A stretch of DNA of 64,000 bases from CBDCFL01 sp965216135 (GCA_965216135.1 CBDCFL010000024.1:186001-250000), one strand, 5' to 3'; counted from the first letter of the stretch, positions 56,162-64,000 are shown. Notes: a model not told the origin generated them from the letters alone. Program-made: numbers and translations.

Positions 56162-56189
56162 TCAGTCATACACAGAAGGACGGACACTC

Positions 56190-56624
56190 TCGGCAAGGGG
56201 GCGCTCGGAGCGCATGTTCGGCACCTTGCAGAAGCGCCTGCCCCAGGAACTCAGGCTCGCCGGCATCACTGACATGGTCGAGGCCAACCGCTTCCTCAAG
56301 GAGGTCTTCCTGCCACAACACAACGCCCGCTTCGCGACCCCGGCCGAGGACCGGGGCACCGCCTTCGTCCCCTTCACCGGCGCGCTCGACGACATCCTGT
56401 GCATCCACGAGGAACGCACCGTCTCAAACGACAACACGGTGCGCTACAAGCGCCTGGCACTTCAGATCCCCGCCGGCCGCCACCGCCGCCATTACGTCAA
56501 GGCCAGGGTCCGCGTCCACGAATACCCCGACGGCACAATGGCCGTCTTCCATGGACCGCGATGTCTGGCGCGATACCACGCCGATGGCCAACCGATCGAC
56601 AGCCAAACCCGCGAGGCCGCGTGA
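56190..56624 (+). pseudogene. ISNCY-family transposase, C-terminal fragment
   Basis: After the IS256 right end the frame reads ARGRSERMFGTLQKRLPQEL, AGITDMVEANRFLKEVFLPQ and GRHRRHYVKARVRVHEYPDG, the C-terminal part of ISNCY transposases. The N-terminal two thirds are not present in the window. IS256 appears to have inserted at QARGRSER and the left portion has been lost. Confidence 0.85.
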
Positions 56625-57209
56625 CCCGCTTCGACGCGACCGACCGGCGCCCTGTGGACAAGTGGACAGCCGCTCCGCGACCGACCACTTCCCCACAGGG
56701 CCAGAAACCGCAACAGAAGCGGTCAACTCAGAATGTTCTCGACATGTCTCCCGGCCTTCGAGATACCGCAGGAAGCGGTCGTGCATGCTCTGGACGTCGG
56801 GACTGACCTTGAGCGGTATTGACGGTGGCGACGGGTAAGAGGGTGGCGAGACCACGCCGATTGCCTTGCTAGTTCGAAACGAAAAGGTGGCTGGCAACGC
56901 ACGTGCCGTGATGGCTCCGGGTGTCGGGTTCCGGTCTTCGATATCAGCGTGGTGAAAGCAGAGTGTGAAAGCGTTTGTGCCGCGCTGAAGCGCAGCGTCG
57001 AACTCCCACTCCAGGATGAATTCCTCGACGGCGGCGCGAGCTGCCTCCTGGGTTGCATGATGTTCCTTGAACGTGAAGCGGGCCTTCTTGTCCTGCACAC
57101 GGACATCGAACGCGGTCTCCCGGTGGTCGAGCGGCTTCGCCTTGTCGAAGGCGATCGACGGGTGGTGGTCGATGTTGTAGTGCAGCGCAACAACGTGCGG
57201 ATCGTTCAT
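56424..57209 (-). CDS. Conserved hypothetical protein, 3' part doubtful
   Basis: The N-terminal part (MNDPHVVALHYNIDHHPSIA, KKARFTFKEHHATQEAARAA, WEFDAALQRGTNAFTLCFHH) looks like genuine globular protein. No family is recognised. After about residue 160 the frame runs antisense into the ISNCY fragment (56424-56624), so the natural C-terminus has probably been lost. The start overlaps the stop of the 303-residue ORF by four bases, which indicates a two-gene unit. Confidence 0.55.
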   Translation of the reverse strand: MNDPHVVALHYNIDHHPSIAFDKAKPLDHRETAFDVRVQDKKARFTFKEHHATQEAARAAVEEFILEWEFDAALQRGTNAFTLCFHHADIEDRNPTPGAITARALPATFSFRTSKAIGVVSPPSYPSPPSIPLKVSPDVQSMHDRFLRYLEGRETCREHSELTASVAVSGPVGKWSVAERLSTCPQGAGRSRRSGSRGLAGLAVDRLAIGVVSRQTSRSMEDGHCAVGVFVDADPGLDVMAAVAAGGDLKCQALVAHRVVV

Positions 57210-58117
57210 TTTCCCGGACCGGCAGTCGAATACAGGCGGGCGAGGACATAGGCCTGGGCTGCCTGGCGCAGCAATCTTTGGACGCCGTAACTCCGGAATT
57301 CGCTCTGGCGGGCAATGTCCCGGTCGAAGCCGAGCGCGATCTGGCTCTCCCGCAGGCGCGGCGCGGCACGTTCAGCCCGAAAGTGAAGGGATACGTCACG
57401 CACATTTCTGATGAAATCGATTTCGTCGGCGTTCAGTTGAAATGGGTAAGTGTCATTCCACCGCGCGACAGCGTTGCGCACCGATTCCCCGTCGCGCATC
57501 TCCAGGAGAGCCTCAACCAATTGGTATGCATGAAACAGTCCGGCGTCGACCTGGTGGTTTCCCGAAGTGGAGAGAGACAGCACCTGGACAGGTATCGTGT
57601 GGCCGCGGTCCTGGCAGAGGGCGGACAACAGGGCCAGCATATGGACCAGATCGTCATCGACCCAGTAGGAGTTGTTCCGCAGGTATTGGAACAATCGTAT
57701 GAGGAAATCACGGGATTCACTGCCGTCGTGCAGGGCAACGGCTTGTTTGCCGAGCGAGCGGTAATGCCCTCCTCCGAGGGATTCGTCCCCGCCTGACATT
57801 CCAATGCCGAATCCGGCGTCTGGAAAGGCGATCAGGAGCGCTGCGACCAGGACGGCGCTTTCCATCGCGTCGCCCCGCTGTCCGGGTTCCGGAGCCACGT
57901 GGTCCAATACGACATCGGATGCAAACAGCTGGTCAAAGAACATCAGATTGTCGATCGAGCCGGTGGAATTCATCCAGCCCATGGCCGAGCCACGGATCTT
58001 TGCGTACATGCCGGGCGTGTTCACGACGCCGCGTGACCGGCACATCGTCAGGCAGTCGCCGAGCCGGACGCCGGTGTCACCGGGATCGACGCCGGTGACC
58101 TTGTATCTTCCGGTCAT
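57206..58117 (-). CDS. Unrecognised 303-residue protein
   Basis: From ATG 58117 (MTGRYKVTGVDPGDTGVRLG). N-terminal half has mixed structure (GSIDNLMFFDQLFASDVVLD); the C-terminal half is strongly helical (FHAYQLVEALLEMRDGESVR, QAAQAYVLARLYSTAG). No signal peptide, no membrane segment and no recognisable catalytic motif. A 16-base tandem repeat at 58102-58133 duplicates the start codon region, so the ATG at 58133 in another frame is a false start. Overlaps the next gene by four bases. Confidence 0.6.
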   Translation of the reverse strand: MTGRYKVTGVDPGDTGVRLGDCLTMCRSRGVVNTPGMYAKIRGSAMGWMNSTGSIDNLMFFDQLFASDVVLDHVAPEPGQRGDAMESAVLVAALLIAFPDAGFGIGMSGGDESLGGGHYRSLGKQAVALHDGSESRDFLIRLFQYLRNNSYWVDDDLVHMLALLSALCQDRGHTIPVQVLSLSTSGNHQVDAGLFHAYQLVEALLEMRDGESVRNAVARWNDTYPFQLNADEIDFIRNVRDVSLHFRAERAAPRLRESQIALGFDRDIARQSEFRSYGVQRLLRQAAQAYVLARLYSTAGPGK

Positions 58118-58352
58118 TGTATCTTCCGGTCATTGCCGCGACGCCGTGTGCTTCTCGGCCACGGAGCGGCTGCCTCTTGGGCGTACTCGATAGAAGCGGC
58201 GAAAATTCCGGGTGGGAGCCTTGTCACCCTCGCTGCATGCGTTCGTTGCGGCGTTGTATCGGTTCGCAGCGAGACTGTCCGGCGGCCGGGCGGGGTAGTA
58301 GCGAACAGGGCGAAGGTATCATGGTCGAACGCTCAGGGCCAAGTCGATCGTG
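58118..58352. other. Intergenic region within the accessory island
   Basis: Contains the 16-base duplication (GTATCTTCCGGTCATT repeated at 58102 and 58118). I see no gene. It must contain either a promoter for the 303-residue ORF or a long operon spacer. Confidence 0.3.
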
Positions 58353-58904
58353 TCACGAGGAGGCAATCGATCGGATTCCGGGGCTGAAGCGTCGATGGTG
58401 CGGAGGCGCGCAAGCGAAATCTGTCGCTGGCCGTTCTTCTGCATTTTTGCCCGATTGAGACCAGGGCGACTTGCCTTTTCCGTTGTAGACGACTTCGAGG
58501 GAGCGGTCCGGGGCCAAGCGGAGGACGAGGAGATAGTCGGGTTCTGCCCGGAGCGCCACGCCGCGCGTGCCCTGGGTAAACTTGATCTGAACCTTCCGGC
58601 CGTCGCCGGTAATGGCGTCGTGATCGTGGGCGGAGGCCGACAGGAGCTCAAGGCCGAACATTCGGGCGGCGATTACCTCGCCGATGCTGCCCACCAAGTG
58701 CCCGTCGGGGGTGAATTTGCGGCCGGGAAACAGCACTTCCAGGCGCTCGACGATGCGATAGAGCGAGGCGAGCAGCTCACCGACCTCGGTCCAGTGGTCG
58801 GGATTGACTGGGGTTTCCGAGGGTACGGTGCGCGGGGGAGTGTCGGTACGGGACACGAATCTGCGCCTCGACGCAGTCGGGTTACCCGCCCTCGTCCGTG
58901 TCAT
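58353..58904 (-). CDS. PD-(D/E)XK-like protein (DUF6998-type)
   Basis: 183 residues from ATG 58904. The core GSIGEVIAARMFGLEL, HDHDAITGDGRKVQIKFTQG and YLLVLRLAPDRSLEVVYNGK shows the order GE...D...QxK characteristic of PD-(D/E)XK phosphodiesterase folds, and matches what I know of the DUF6998 family. Its start overlaps the end of the RHH gene by 23 bases. It may act as a nuclease or a DNA-binding relative of one; no substrate can be predicted. Confidence 0.65.
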   Translation of the reverse strand: MTRTRAGNPTASRRRFVSRTDTPPRTVPSETPVNPDHWTEVGELLASLYRIVERLEVLFPGRKFTPDGHLVGSIGEVIAARMFGLELLSASAHDHDAITGDGRKVQIKFTQGTRGVALRAEPDYLLVLRLAPDRSLEVVYNGKGKSPWSQSGKNAEERPATDFACAPPHHRRFSPGIRSIASS

Positions 58905-59179
58905 CGGTTGAGTCGGGCGGCAACTCCGGGGCGATTTTGGAGATGTTGCGCGCGATTTCTTCGATCTCGTCGCCGCGTCCGGCCGCCGCCATGTCGCGCG
59001 CCATGGCCTGTGCGGTGAACATTGCGGAGCGCAGGAGATGGATTTCGGCCTCGGTGCGGGGCCACTGGCGGCGGTCGAGCGCCTCCGGCGAGCTCGACGA
59101 GGAGCTGGTTGGCGGCCTTTTCGATGCGCTCCCACTGCTCGGGGGTGACGCGGATGTTCTTTTGGACGGTCTGAACCAT
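58882..59179 (-). pseudogene. Ribbon-helix-helix-type regulator, one frameshift
   Basis: From ATG 59179 (MVQTVQKNIRVTPEQWERIE) the start resembles RHH DNA-binding proteins. Near 59085 the frame shifts: the remaining sequence in the next frame is ALDRRQWPRTEAEIHLLRSA, MARDMAAAGRGDEIEEIARN and ends DSTDDTDEGG at 58882. Removing one G would give LVELAEALDRRQWPR, a continuous protein of about 99 residues. It lies directly downstream of three palindromic operators. Confidence 0.65.
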
Positions 59180-59255
59180 GGTCGTCTTTTCGAGTTTCTG
59201 GCCCGTTTCGGAGCGGAATCGGTGCCGAATCACGGGCGAATAGTGGCGGAATCAA

Positions 59256-59426
59256 AGCTACCAGATTGGTAGCTGTCATAGCTGTGCGCAGGTCTGCGCG
59301 CCACCAATTTGGTAGCTCCGTGTTCGGGGCGTGTTACACGGCAAACACGCATTGGGGCGCGGCGCCGATAAACGACGCAATATCAGCAGGTAGGTCTCGA
59401 TTCAGGGAGCTACCAGATTGGTAGCT
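59256..59426. promoter_or_regulatory. Three TACCA-N3-TGGTA operators upstream of the RHH gene
   Basis: AGCTACCAGATTGGTAGCT occurs at 59256-59274 and 59408-59426, and ACCAATTTGGTAGCT at 59303-59317. The two outer ones are perfect palindromes around a central base. They lie 77 to 250 bases before the RHH gene and make a convincing autoregulatory operator cluster. Confidence 0.8.
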
Positions 59427-59793
59427 CTGTTTCCGGCACGTCAAGCGGCGACAGGGATGCGCAAGATCATGCTCATGGGCATCGGAGGCGGCGCAAATGC
59501 AGCCTTGCGCGGACTGCATCAACGATGCGTCGGGTGTGAGAACCAACCGCCGAAGGGCGTCCCCAATCCGCTTCCTCTCCCCTCAAACGACCGGGCGATG
59601 CAAACCGTTTGGTATCCGGCGGTTAGCCCGAGCGGTGCCTGAGCGGCAGTGTCCGCCGCGCACTTGCGGAAACATGTCCCGAACCGTCGCGCAGCTTCCA
59701 AGGTGCACTATAGGAAGCACGAGGTAACAAGGCAACGCGCGCGAGGGCGGTCGGGATCGCCGGATTCCACACAACGCGCACCGGCGGGACGAT
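59427..59793. other. Region without recognisable gene
   Basis: GC-rich stretch upstream of the operator cluster. Open frames exist on both strands but none has a recognisable family or a good start. Confidence 0.4.
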
Positions 59794-59889
59794 GTTACCG
59801 CTGCGCAGCGTGCGCGGTCGCACACGTTACCGCAACGCGTCGTGGCCGGGTCCACACGTTACCGCAGCGCAGCGCGCGCCGGTGTCGCC
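59794..59889. repeat. Three degenerate 32-bp direct repeats beginning GTTACCGC
   Basis: GTTACCGC starts at 59794, 59826 and 59858, exactly 32 bases apart. Each is followed by a CGCAGCG- or CGCGTCG-like stretch and, in the first two, a terminal CACAC. Could be an iteron-like binding array or decayed coding repeat. Confidence 0.6.
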
Positions 59890-59960
59890 GGTGCTGTCCG
59901 GCGTGGTGCGGGAACGACGTTGCAGCACCGCCCGCACCCTACCGATAGTGGCTGCGCCAC

Positions 59961-60215
59961 TCACCAGCGCAGCGTCGCGCGGAAGGCGAGGCCGTGCTCG
60001 GGCGCGTCGTTGTTGGCGGGCTCGCTGCGCGTGCCCTCAACGCCGAACGCGACGTCCGGCCGGAGGGTCCATTGCACGCCGGTGTGCCGCGCGCGCCCGC
60101 CGCCGCCATGCGATCGGTCTTCGTGTCCGGCGCGCCGTCGCGGCCCTTTCACCGTCAGCGTCAGATCGCCCGTGCCGTAGCCGAGCGTGCCCCACAGCAT
60201 GAGACGCTCGCGCAC
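59961..60215 (-). pseudogene. Remnant of an autotransporter-type beta-barrel protein
   Basis: A short frame reads RERLMLWGTLGYGTGDLTLT and later RPDVAFGVEGTRSEPANNDA, ending GLAFRATLRW. These look like first and last strands of a large autotransporter barrel joined by an internal deletion. There is no signal peptide. Regarded as a fragment. Confidence 0.5.
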
Positions 60216-60344
60216 CGTCCCAACACTGTGTGCAGGAGCGAGCGTGCACAGTTAGGCGTCGGTGTTACCGTTTGGAAGGACGTGAATGAGAAGGGCAGCC
60301 GGCCGGCTGCCCTTCTCCATTTGCCGAGAGAGTTGCCACGCTGT

Positions 60345-61096
60345 CTATTGTTTGTGTGCGCCAAACGCGCCGACGAAGTTGACCGCATTGTCCATGGAAT
60401 GACCGCCGAACGTGCCGGCGACCGATCCCGGTCGGCCCACTGCGCGGCGATGCGCTCGACGCCGGGGCCGCCGCCATGCACGAGGATCATGTCGGCGTAC
60501 TTGGCGCGGGCCTTGTCGAGGCGCTCGATGACCGCTGCCGGGTTCGCAATGTCCTTGCCGCCGGTGATCGCCACCAGCGTTCCCTGCGGCATGTGCGCCA
60601 TGGTCTTGCGGTCCTTGCGGGCGCGCTGGTAGTCGCGCGCGTCGATGGCCGCCGAGGTCAGCTTGCCGGTCTGCGAAGTGTGCGATCCTCGACGCGGGCG
60701 CCACATGCTGCCGGTCTCGACCCGGTAGGCTTGGGCGTCGTCGTCGCGCATCTGCTCGAAGGCGTCGCGGCGTGCGGTGAGGTTCTGCGACCGGTCGGTG
60801 ACGAGTTCCAGCTCGCGGGACTTGATCTCGGTGCCGTCCTGCTCGCGCTGCAGGTCGCGCAGTCCGGGCATCAGCTTGTCGGCGGCGCGGTCGAGACGCT
60901 GGGTCTGGGCGTCGAGCATGTTGACGAAGCCCCACAGCAGGCTCTCGCGTTCGTCGGAAAGCTGGGTGCCGTCCGGTCCGACGCCCTGGGCGAGGATGCG
61001 GAAGGATTCGAGCACCGCGTCGATGGCGTCGTCGCGGTCCCAGACGTCCCTTGTGTCGAACTCGTCGCGCTCGCGCGTTCCGTCGGGACTAGGCAC
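60345..61096 (-). pseudogene. DUF2493-domain protein with damaged C-terminus
   Basis: From ATG 61096 (MPSPDGTRERDEFDTRDVWD). The recognisable block GTLVAITGGKDIANPAAVIE and ILVHGGGPGVERIAAQWADR belongs to the DUF2493 family of alphaproteobacterial plasmids and integrative elements. The expected continuation of that domain is missing. The frame goes into unrelated sequence, while another frame gives GGHSMDNAVNFVGAFGAHKQ and a stop at 60345. Confidence 0.7.
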
Positions 61097-61341
61097 CTTG
61101 GTGCCGTTTCATTCCGAGTCGCGGCCGCAACGGAGCGGAGCGGAGCGGAGGACCCCGCCGGAGGCGGGGTTGGCGCAGTGAGCACGTGTGGGAAAATAGG
61201 TCATCACGTCGGATGCATGTTTGTTTGTTCTTGGCACAGCCCCTTCGGCCGTGCCGCCCGGCACACCCTCCGCCATCGATGCCCGGACCGTGCCGCCTTC
61301 CTGGCAAGCGACAGCGCGCAGCGAGCTTGCTCGCGGAGGCG
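61097..61341. other. Intergenic region with hairpin
   Basis: CCCCGCC-GGA-GGCGGGG (61153-61169) and a GGAGC-type tandem (CGGAGCGGAGCGGAGCGGAG, 61132-61151) stand between the DUF2493 gene and its upstream neighbour. No gene seen. The inverted repeat lacks a T tract and may be structural. Confidence 0.4.
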
Positions 61342-61685
61342 TTAGGGATCGCGGTGGAAATCGGCGCGCAGCGACGATTGCAACGGAGAGCGCGGCCCGA
61401 AGGGAACGCCCAAATCCCCCCCCCCGTGCCGAATTCGACACACGCGTCCCGGAGACCACGACCATAAAGGGTGCGTGTCGATCATCCGCGCGGCGGTCTC
61501 GCGGATCTTCGCGCGGTCGTGCACACGGGTCGGGCCTCTGTAATCCTCGTCGAGATGGATGGTGTAGACGCGGCCCCGGCGGCCGACGGATCGGACATGG
61601 CGTAGACATCGCCGACATGGTCGTCGCCGTCGACATAGATCCGGGACTCGTCCGGGGCGGTGCGTTTGAAGCGGACATCGTGCAT
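61342..61685 (-). pseudogene. Small conserved plasmid/ICE protein, frameshifted
   Basis: From ATG 61685 (MHDVRFKRTAPDESRIYVDG, DDHVGDVYAMSDPSAAG) the frame shifts near 61590; the continuation VYTIHLDEDYRGPTRVHDRA, KIRETAARMIDTHPLW is in the next frame. It resembles a small conserved protein of alphaproteobacterial conjugative elements known only as hypothetical. It lies upstream of the DUF2493 gene. Confidence 0.55.
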
Positions 61686-61759
61686 GGCGGGTTCCTTTGC
61701 CGGTGCTGCCGCCGGGAAGCCTCTCCCTCCCTCTCCGCGGCGTTCGCCCTCCCCCGGCT

Positions 61760-62645
61760 TCACTCCCCTCCCGTTCCCGCGAAGCGGAGGAGCGGCACGA
61801 GCCGGGCGCGGAGCGCGTCGGCGCCGAGCGAAACCAGATCGTCATTAAAGTCGTCGCCTTCGGGGACGATGACAGTGGTGGTGACGCCGGCGCGCGCGCA
61901 GCGCCGGGCGAGGCGTTCCGCCGCCGCGTCGATCTCCGGCACGGCGGTCACGACCGACAGCACGGTCTCGATGCCCTCGCCGACGAGCAGCGCCGCGCCG
62001 TCGGCGGGCGAACCGAAGCGCACGGCGAGGCCGTGGATGCGGCCGAGCGCCTTCCTGGGTGTCGCGACGCCCGCCGCTTTGGCGGGCCGGCGCGGATCGA
62101 GCCAGGTGCGCTGCACGCCGAGGATGGCGCGGTAACTGCCGGAGTTATCCGTGCCGGTGACGGCGGCGACCAGCGCCGGAAACCGGCGCACGGTCGTACC
62201 GTCGCGGTACCGTAGTTCGGGGTGAAACCGGAGCGCCGGGAACCGGCAACGCGACAGGCCGCGGGCGCGGAGATAGGCCTCGGCGTGGGTGCCGTCGATC
62301 GCGCGGCATTGCCGCCAGAGGCGGCGCGCCGCTTCGGTGGCGTCATACGTGCTGCCGAATCCCGTCGCCGGCACAGCCCCCGGATCGTGGTCCGGGGCAG
62401 GCTCCAGGACCAGGAAGGCGCGGGCCTCGGCAAGCGCCGCGCGCAGCGTCGTTGCACCGGTGCGGTGACGGATGAGATCGAGCAAGTCGCCGTGTTCGGA
62501 GGTCGCGGCGTCGGTCCAGCGGCCCGGGACGCCGGGACCGTGGAGACGGACGAACAGCGACCGCCCGCGGGCACCGTCGAGATCGCCCGCGATCCAGTAG
62601 CGGCCCTGCCGCCGGCCATGCGGCAGGTAGCGCCGCGGCGATGGC
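61760..62645 (-). pseudogene. Toprim/DUF7146-domain protein, 5' end shifted
   Basis: The main frame (62485 to 61760, extended back to about 62630 as RYLPHGRRQGRYWIAGDLDG) shows the DUF7146 N-terminal part and a Toprim block: LLVGEGIETVLSVVTA and a final VIVPEGDDFNDDLVSLGADA. Such proteins, often near SSB, belong to plasmid or ICE replication/transfer modules. No good start codon is in this frame. A GTG in another frame (VNAAAIAA) suggests one base lost near 62635. Confidence 0.65.
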
Positions 62646-62893
62646 GGCGGCGTTCACGGCGCGGCTCCGGCGGGCCGGCGGCGCCGGGACGGTCGGTGGG
62701 ACATGCGGAGCCTCCTTCAATGCATCCGGGACGCCCGGTACCGGCCGGCCTCCGCCTCCCGCCGGTGCCGGAGCGCGAGCGTCCAAGCGCAGCGCGGGCG
62801 CGAACCCCGGACGGCCCTCACTCCGGATCGGCAGCAAAAAGAAAGGCCGACGCGCGAAGCGCCGGCCCAGTCGGGAGGGAACGATGTGGCTGC
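62646..62893. other. GC-rich intergenic region between SSB and Toprim gene
   Basis: No recognisable gene on either strand; the long open frames here reflect high GC content. Confidence 0.4.
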
Positions 62894-63355
62894 CTAGAAC
62901 GGGATCTCGTCGTCCAGGTCCGCGGGAGCGCCACCGTTGGCGGCCGCGACGGCGGCGTCCGGCATCGCCTGGGCGTCGGACGCCTGCGCCGCGCCATTGC
63001 CGTTCGGCCGGTCGAGGAACTGCACCCGCCCGCCGGGTACCAGCAGGATCTCGGTCGAGAAGCGATCGCTGTCCTCGCCGGGCTTGCGCCACTTGCGGGT
63101 CTGCAGCTTGCCCTCGACCAGCGCCAGCCGGCCCTTCGTCGCGTGCCGCTCGAACATGTCGATCAGCCCGTCCTGGAAGGTGACGACCCGGTGCCATTCG
63201 GTCTTGTCGACCTTCTCGCCGGTCTGCTTGCTGATATACGACTCATCGGTCGCGATGCTGAGATTCGCCACGCGCCCGCCCGAGGCGAGGTGGTTGACGG
63301 TGACGTCGGCGCCGAGGCGGCCGATGATCTGTGCGCGGTTGATTCCGAAAGCCAT
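62894..63355 (-). CDS. ssb: Single-stranded DNA-binding protein
   Basis: 153 residues. OB-fold start NRAQIIGRLGADVTVNHLAS, VDKTEWHRVVTFQDGLIDMF and the acidic DDEIPF tail that binds partner proteins. GC content and neighbours suggest it is the accessory copy of a plasmid or integrative element rather than the chromosomal ssb. Confidence 0.93.
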   Translation of the reverse strand: MAFGINRAQIIGRLGADVTVNHLASGGRVANLSIATDESYISKQTGEKVDKTEWHRVVTFQDGLIDMFERHATKGRLALVEGKLQTRKWRKPGEDSDRFSTEILLVPGGRVQFLDRPNGNGAAQASDAQAMPDAAVAAANGGAPADLDDEIPF

Positions 63356-63430
63356 GGGTATGCTCCTTCATGGTCTGGATGATGACGATGGGTTGCGAAC
63401 GTCGGGGACCGGGTTCTCTCCCCCCGGCCC

Positions 63431-63658
63431 CTACCGTTCATTCTCCCGAAGCCCTCCTCCACTCCACGGCGCCGCCCGTCCGGGCGCTGCCGGGAAGAGG
63501 TCCGCGAACCGGCGCTCGGGAAACACCGCGCCGCGGTCGGGACAACGCATGGAACGGTCGTCCTCGATGACCTCGCTTATGGCCCGGGGGTCGTGGCCTA
63601 TCTCTGCCAGCAGGTCGCCGCCCGTCGGGACGTCGAGTTGGAAATCGGGATTGAACAT
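63431..63658 (-). CDS. Small hypothetical protein of the accessory module
   Basis: 75 residues from ATG 63658 (MFNPDFQLDVPTGGDLLAEI). No recognised family. It precedes ssb by 75 bases on the same strand and carries a ribosome-binding-like GGAGA sequence upstream, so probably a real member of the same operon. Confidence 0.55.
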   Translation of the reverse strand: MFNPDFQLDVPTGGDLLAEIGHDPRAISEVIEDDRSMRCPDRGAVFPERRFADLFPAAPGRAAPWSGGGLRENER

Positions 63659-63851
63659 GGTGGTCTCCTGTCCGGATTGCCGTGCCCGGCATCGGCGCGG
63701 GAGACCCTCTCCCTTCACCCTCCGGGCACTCGCCCGGCGCTCGCTTTCCTCCCTCTCCATGAAGCCGATGCGGTGTGGCGGATGCGCCGCGGGCACCGCG
63801 AGCGGAGGGTCGCGGGGTTGATCCGCGGCGCGGCGGCTGTATGGGTACGGC

Positions 63852-64000
63852 ATGGATAACCGCAGGTTTGGGGGAAGACGGGGGTTCTGGGCGCTGGCGC
63901 TGCTGTGGCTGCCGGTCGGGGTCGTGGCGACGGCGGCGGTTCGCTTCCTGCCGGAGCACGGGCTGCCGGACGCTGCCGGCATGTGGCCGGCGATGCTGCT
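63852..64000 (+). CDS. Membrane protein of transfer module, 3' end outside window
   Basis: From ATG 63852 (MDNRRFGGRRGFWALALLWL) with a hydrophobic segment (ALALLWLPVGVVATAAVRFL) soon after the start. About 50 residues are visible and run off the window. Transcribed divergently from the ssb operon. Identity not determinable; a conjugation-related membrane protein is one possibility. Confidence 0.45.
   Translation, partial: MDNRRFGGRRGFWALALLWLPVGVVATAAVRFLPEHGLPDAAGMWPAML

Larger units (their letters stand above)
53644..56189. mobile_element. IS256-family element carrying an IS630 insertion
   Basis: Imperfect ends GAGTATCTGAAACTCTGTGT (53644, inward) and GAGTGTCCGTCCTTCTGTGT (56189, inward), sharing GAGT-TC-G----TCTGTGTATG. 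The transposase and a nested IS630 (55002-56161) lie between them. No target duplication is evident; the left flank is not related to the ISNCY sequence on the right. Confidence 0.75.

Noticed and set aside
61425..61445. Sequence resembling an EcoRI cDNA-library adaptor (GAATTCGGCACG read on the minus strand)
   Set aside because: It lies within a continuous frame and only part of the adaptor matches; chance is more likely than vector contamination.
61221..62135. Long plus-strand open frame of 304 codons
   Set aside because: It overlaps the Toprim and small-protein genes in antisense, has no domain and reflects high GC content.
1..64000. CRISPR arrays or rRNA genes
   Set aside because: No regularly spaced repeats with unique spacers and no rRNA-like sequence were seen; the 32-bp repeats at 59794 have no spacers.

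Overview
The window looks like chromosome of a Rhodobacteraceae-type alphaproteobacterium. The evidence is the divergent serB / serC-serA arrangement, an IalB-like gene beside a ReAV-type asparaginase, an fbcFBC (petABC) cytochrome bc1 operon, a TPP-riboswitch thiBPQ operon, amn-ade, a gene-transfer-agent-type spike-base gene and a livKHMGF transporter. Moderately GC-rich core DNA is interrupted by an unusually dense load of mobile elements, and the last 8 kb has a more GC-rich plasmid or integrative-element character.

Layout. 0-5.4 kb: IalB-like protein, asparaginase, serB, serC, serA. 5.4-21.9 kb: an exopolysaccharide/exosortase locus. Its minus-strand arm (sugar transferase, TPR lipoprotein, XrtD-EpsI exosortase, polysaccharide export protein, outer-membrane beta-barrel) is heavily damaged by an IS5 element, two IS630 copies, an antisense group II intron and two frameshifts. 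The divergent plus-strand arm (ExeA-like ATPase, Wzz-like chain-length protein, CpsD-like tyrosine kinase) is intact and is followed by an orphan GTA head-spike-base homologue. 22-40 kb: ordinary core genes (GST, OMP, bc1 complex, thiamine ABC transporter with riboswitch, chorismate synthase, esterase, thioredoxin/CcdA pair, HU, AMP nucleosidase, adenine deaminase, fatty acid hydroxylase, YCII and SRPBCC proteins). Two related inverted-repeat elements sit between convergent genes, and an IS630 remnant lies between two copies of the HU gene tail. 40.3-42.8 kb: an IS1595 element inserted in an IS1380 transposase. 43.4-48.3 kb: liv transporter.

48.3-56.6 kb is an accessory landing zone: a tRNA-Thr 3' fragment, a frameshifted integrase with palindromic sites at its start, a second IS630 type, orphan ORFs, IS1182, and IS630 inside IS256 inside an ISNCY remnant. 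56.4-64 kb reads mostly on the minus strand: SSB, a Toprim/DUF7146 protein, DUF2493, a ribbon-helix-helix gene with three palindromic operators, a PD-(D/E)XK-like protein and two unrecognised ORFs. Several of these are frameshifted.

All core metabolic genes are open, whereas the EPS minus arm and the accessory tail carry many disruptions. This suggests ongoing decay driven by IS expansion rather than uniformly poor sequence, although single-base frameshifts at homopolymers cannot be separated from sequencing error here. The most interesting candidates are the RHH/nuclease-like island at 56.4-59.4 kb and the selectively dismantled exosortase operon.
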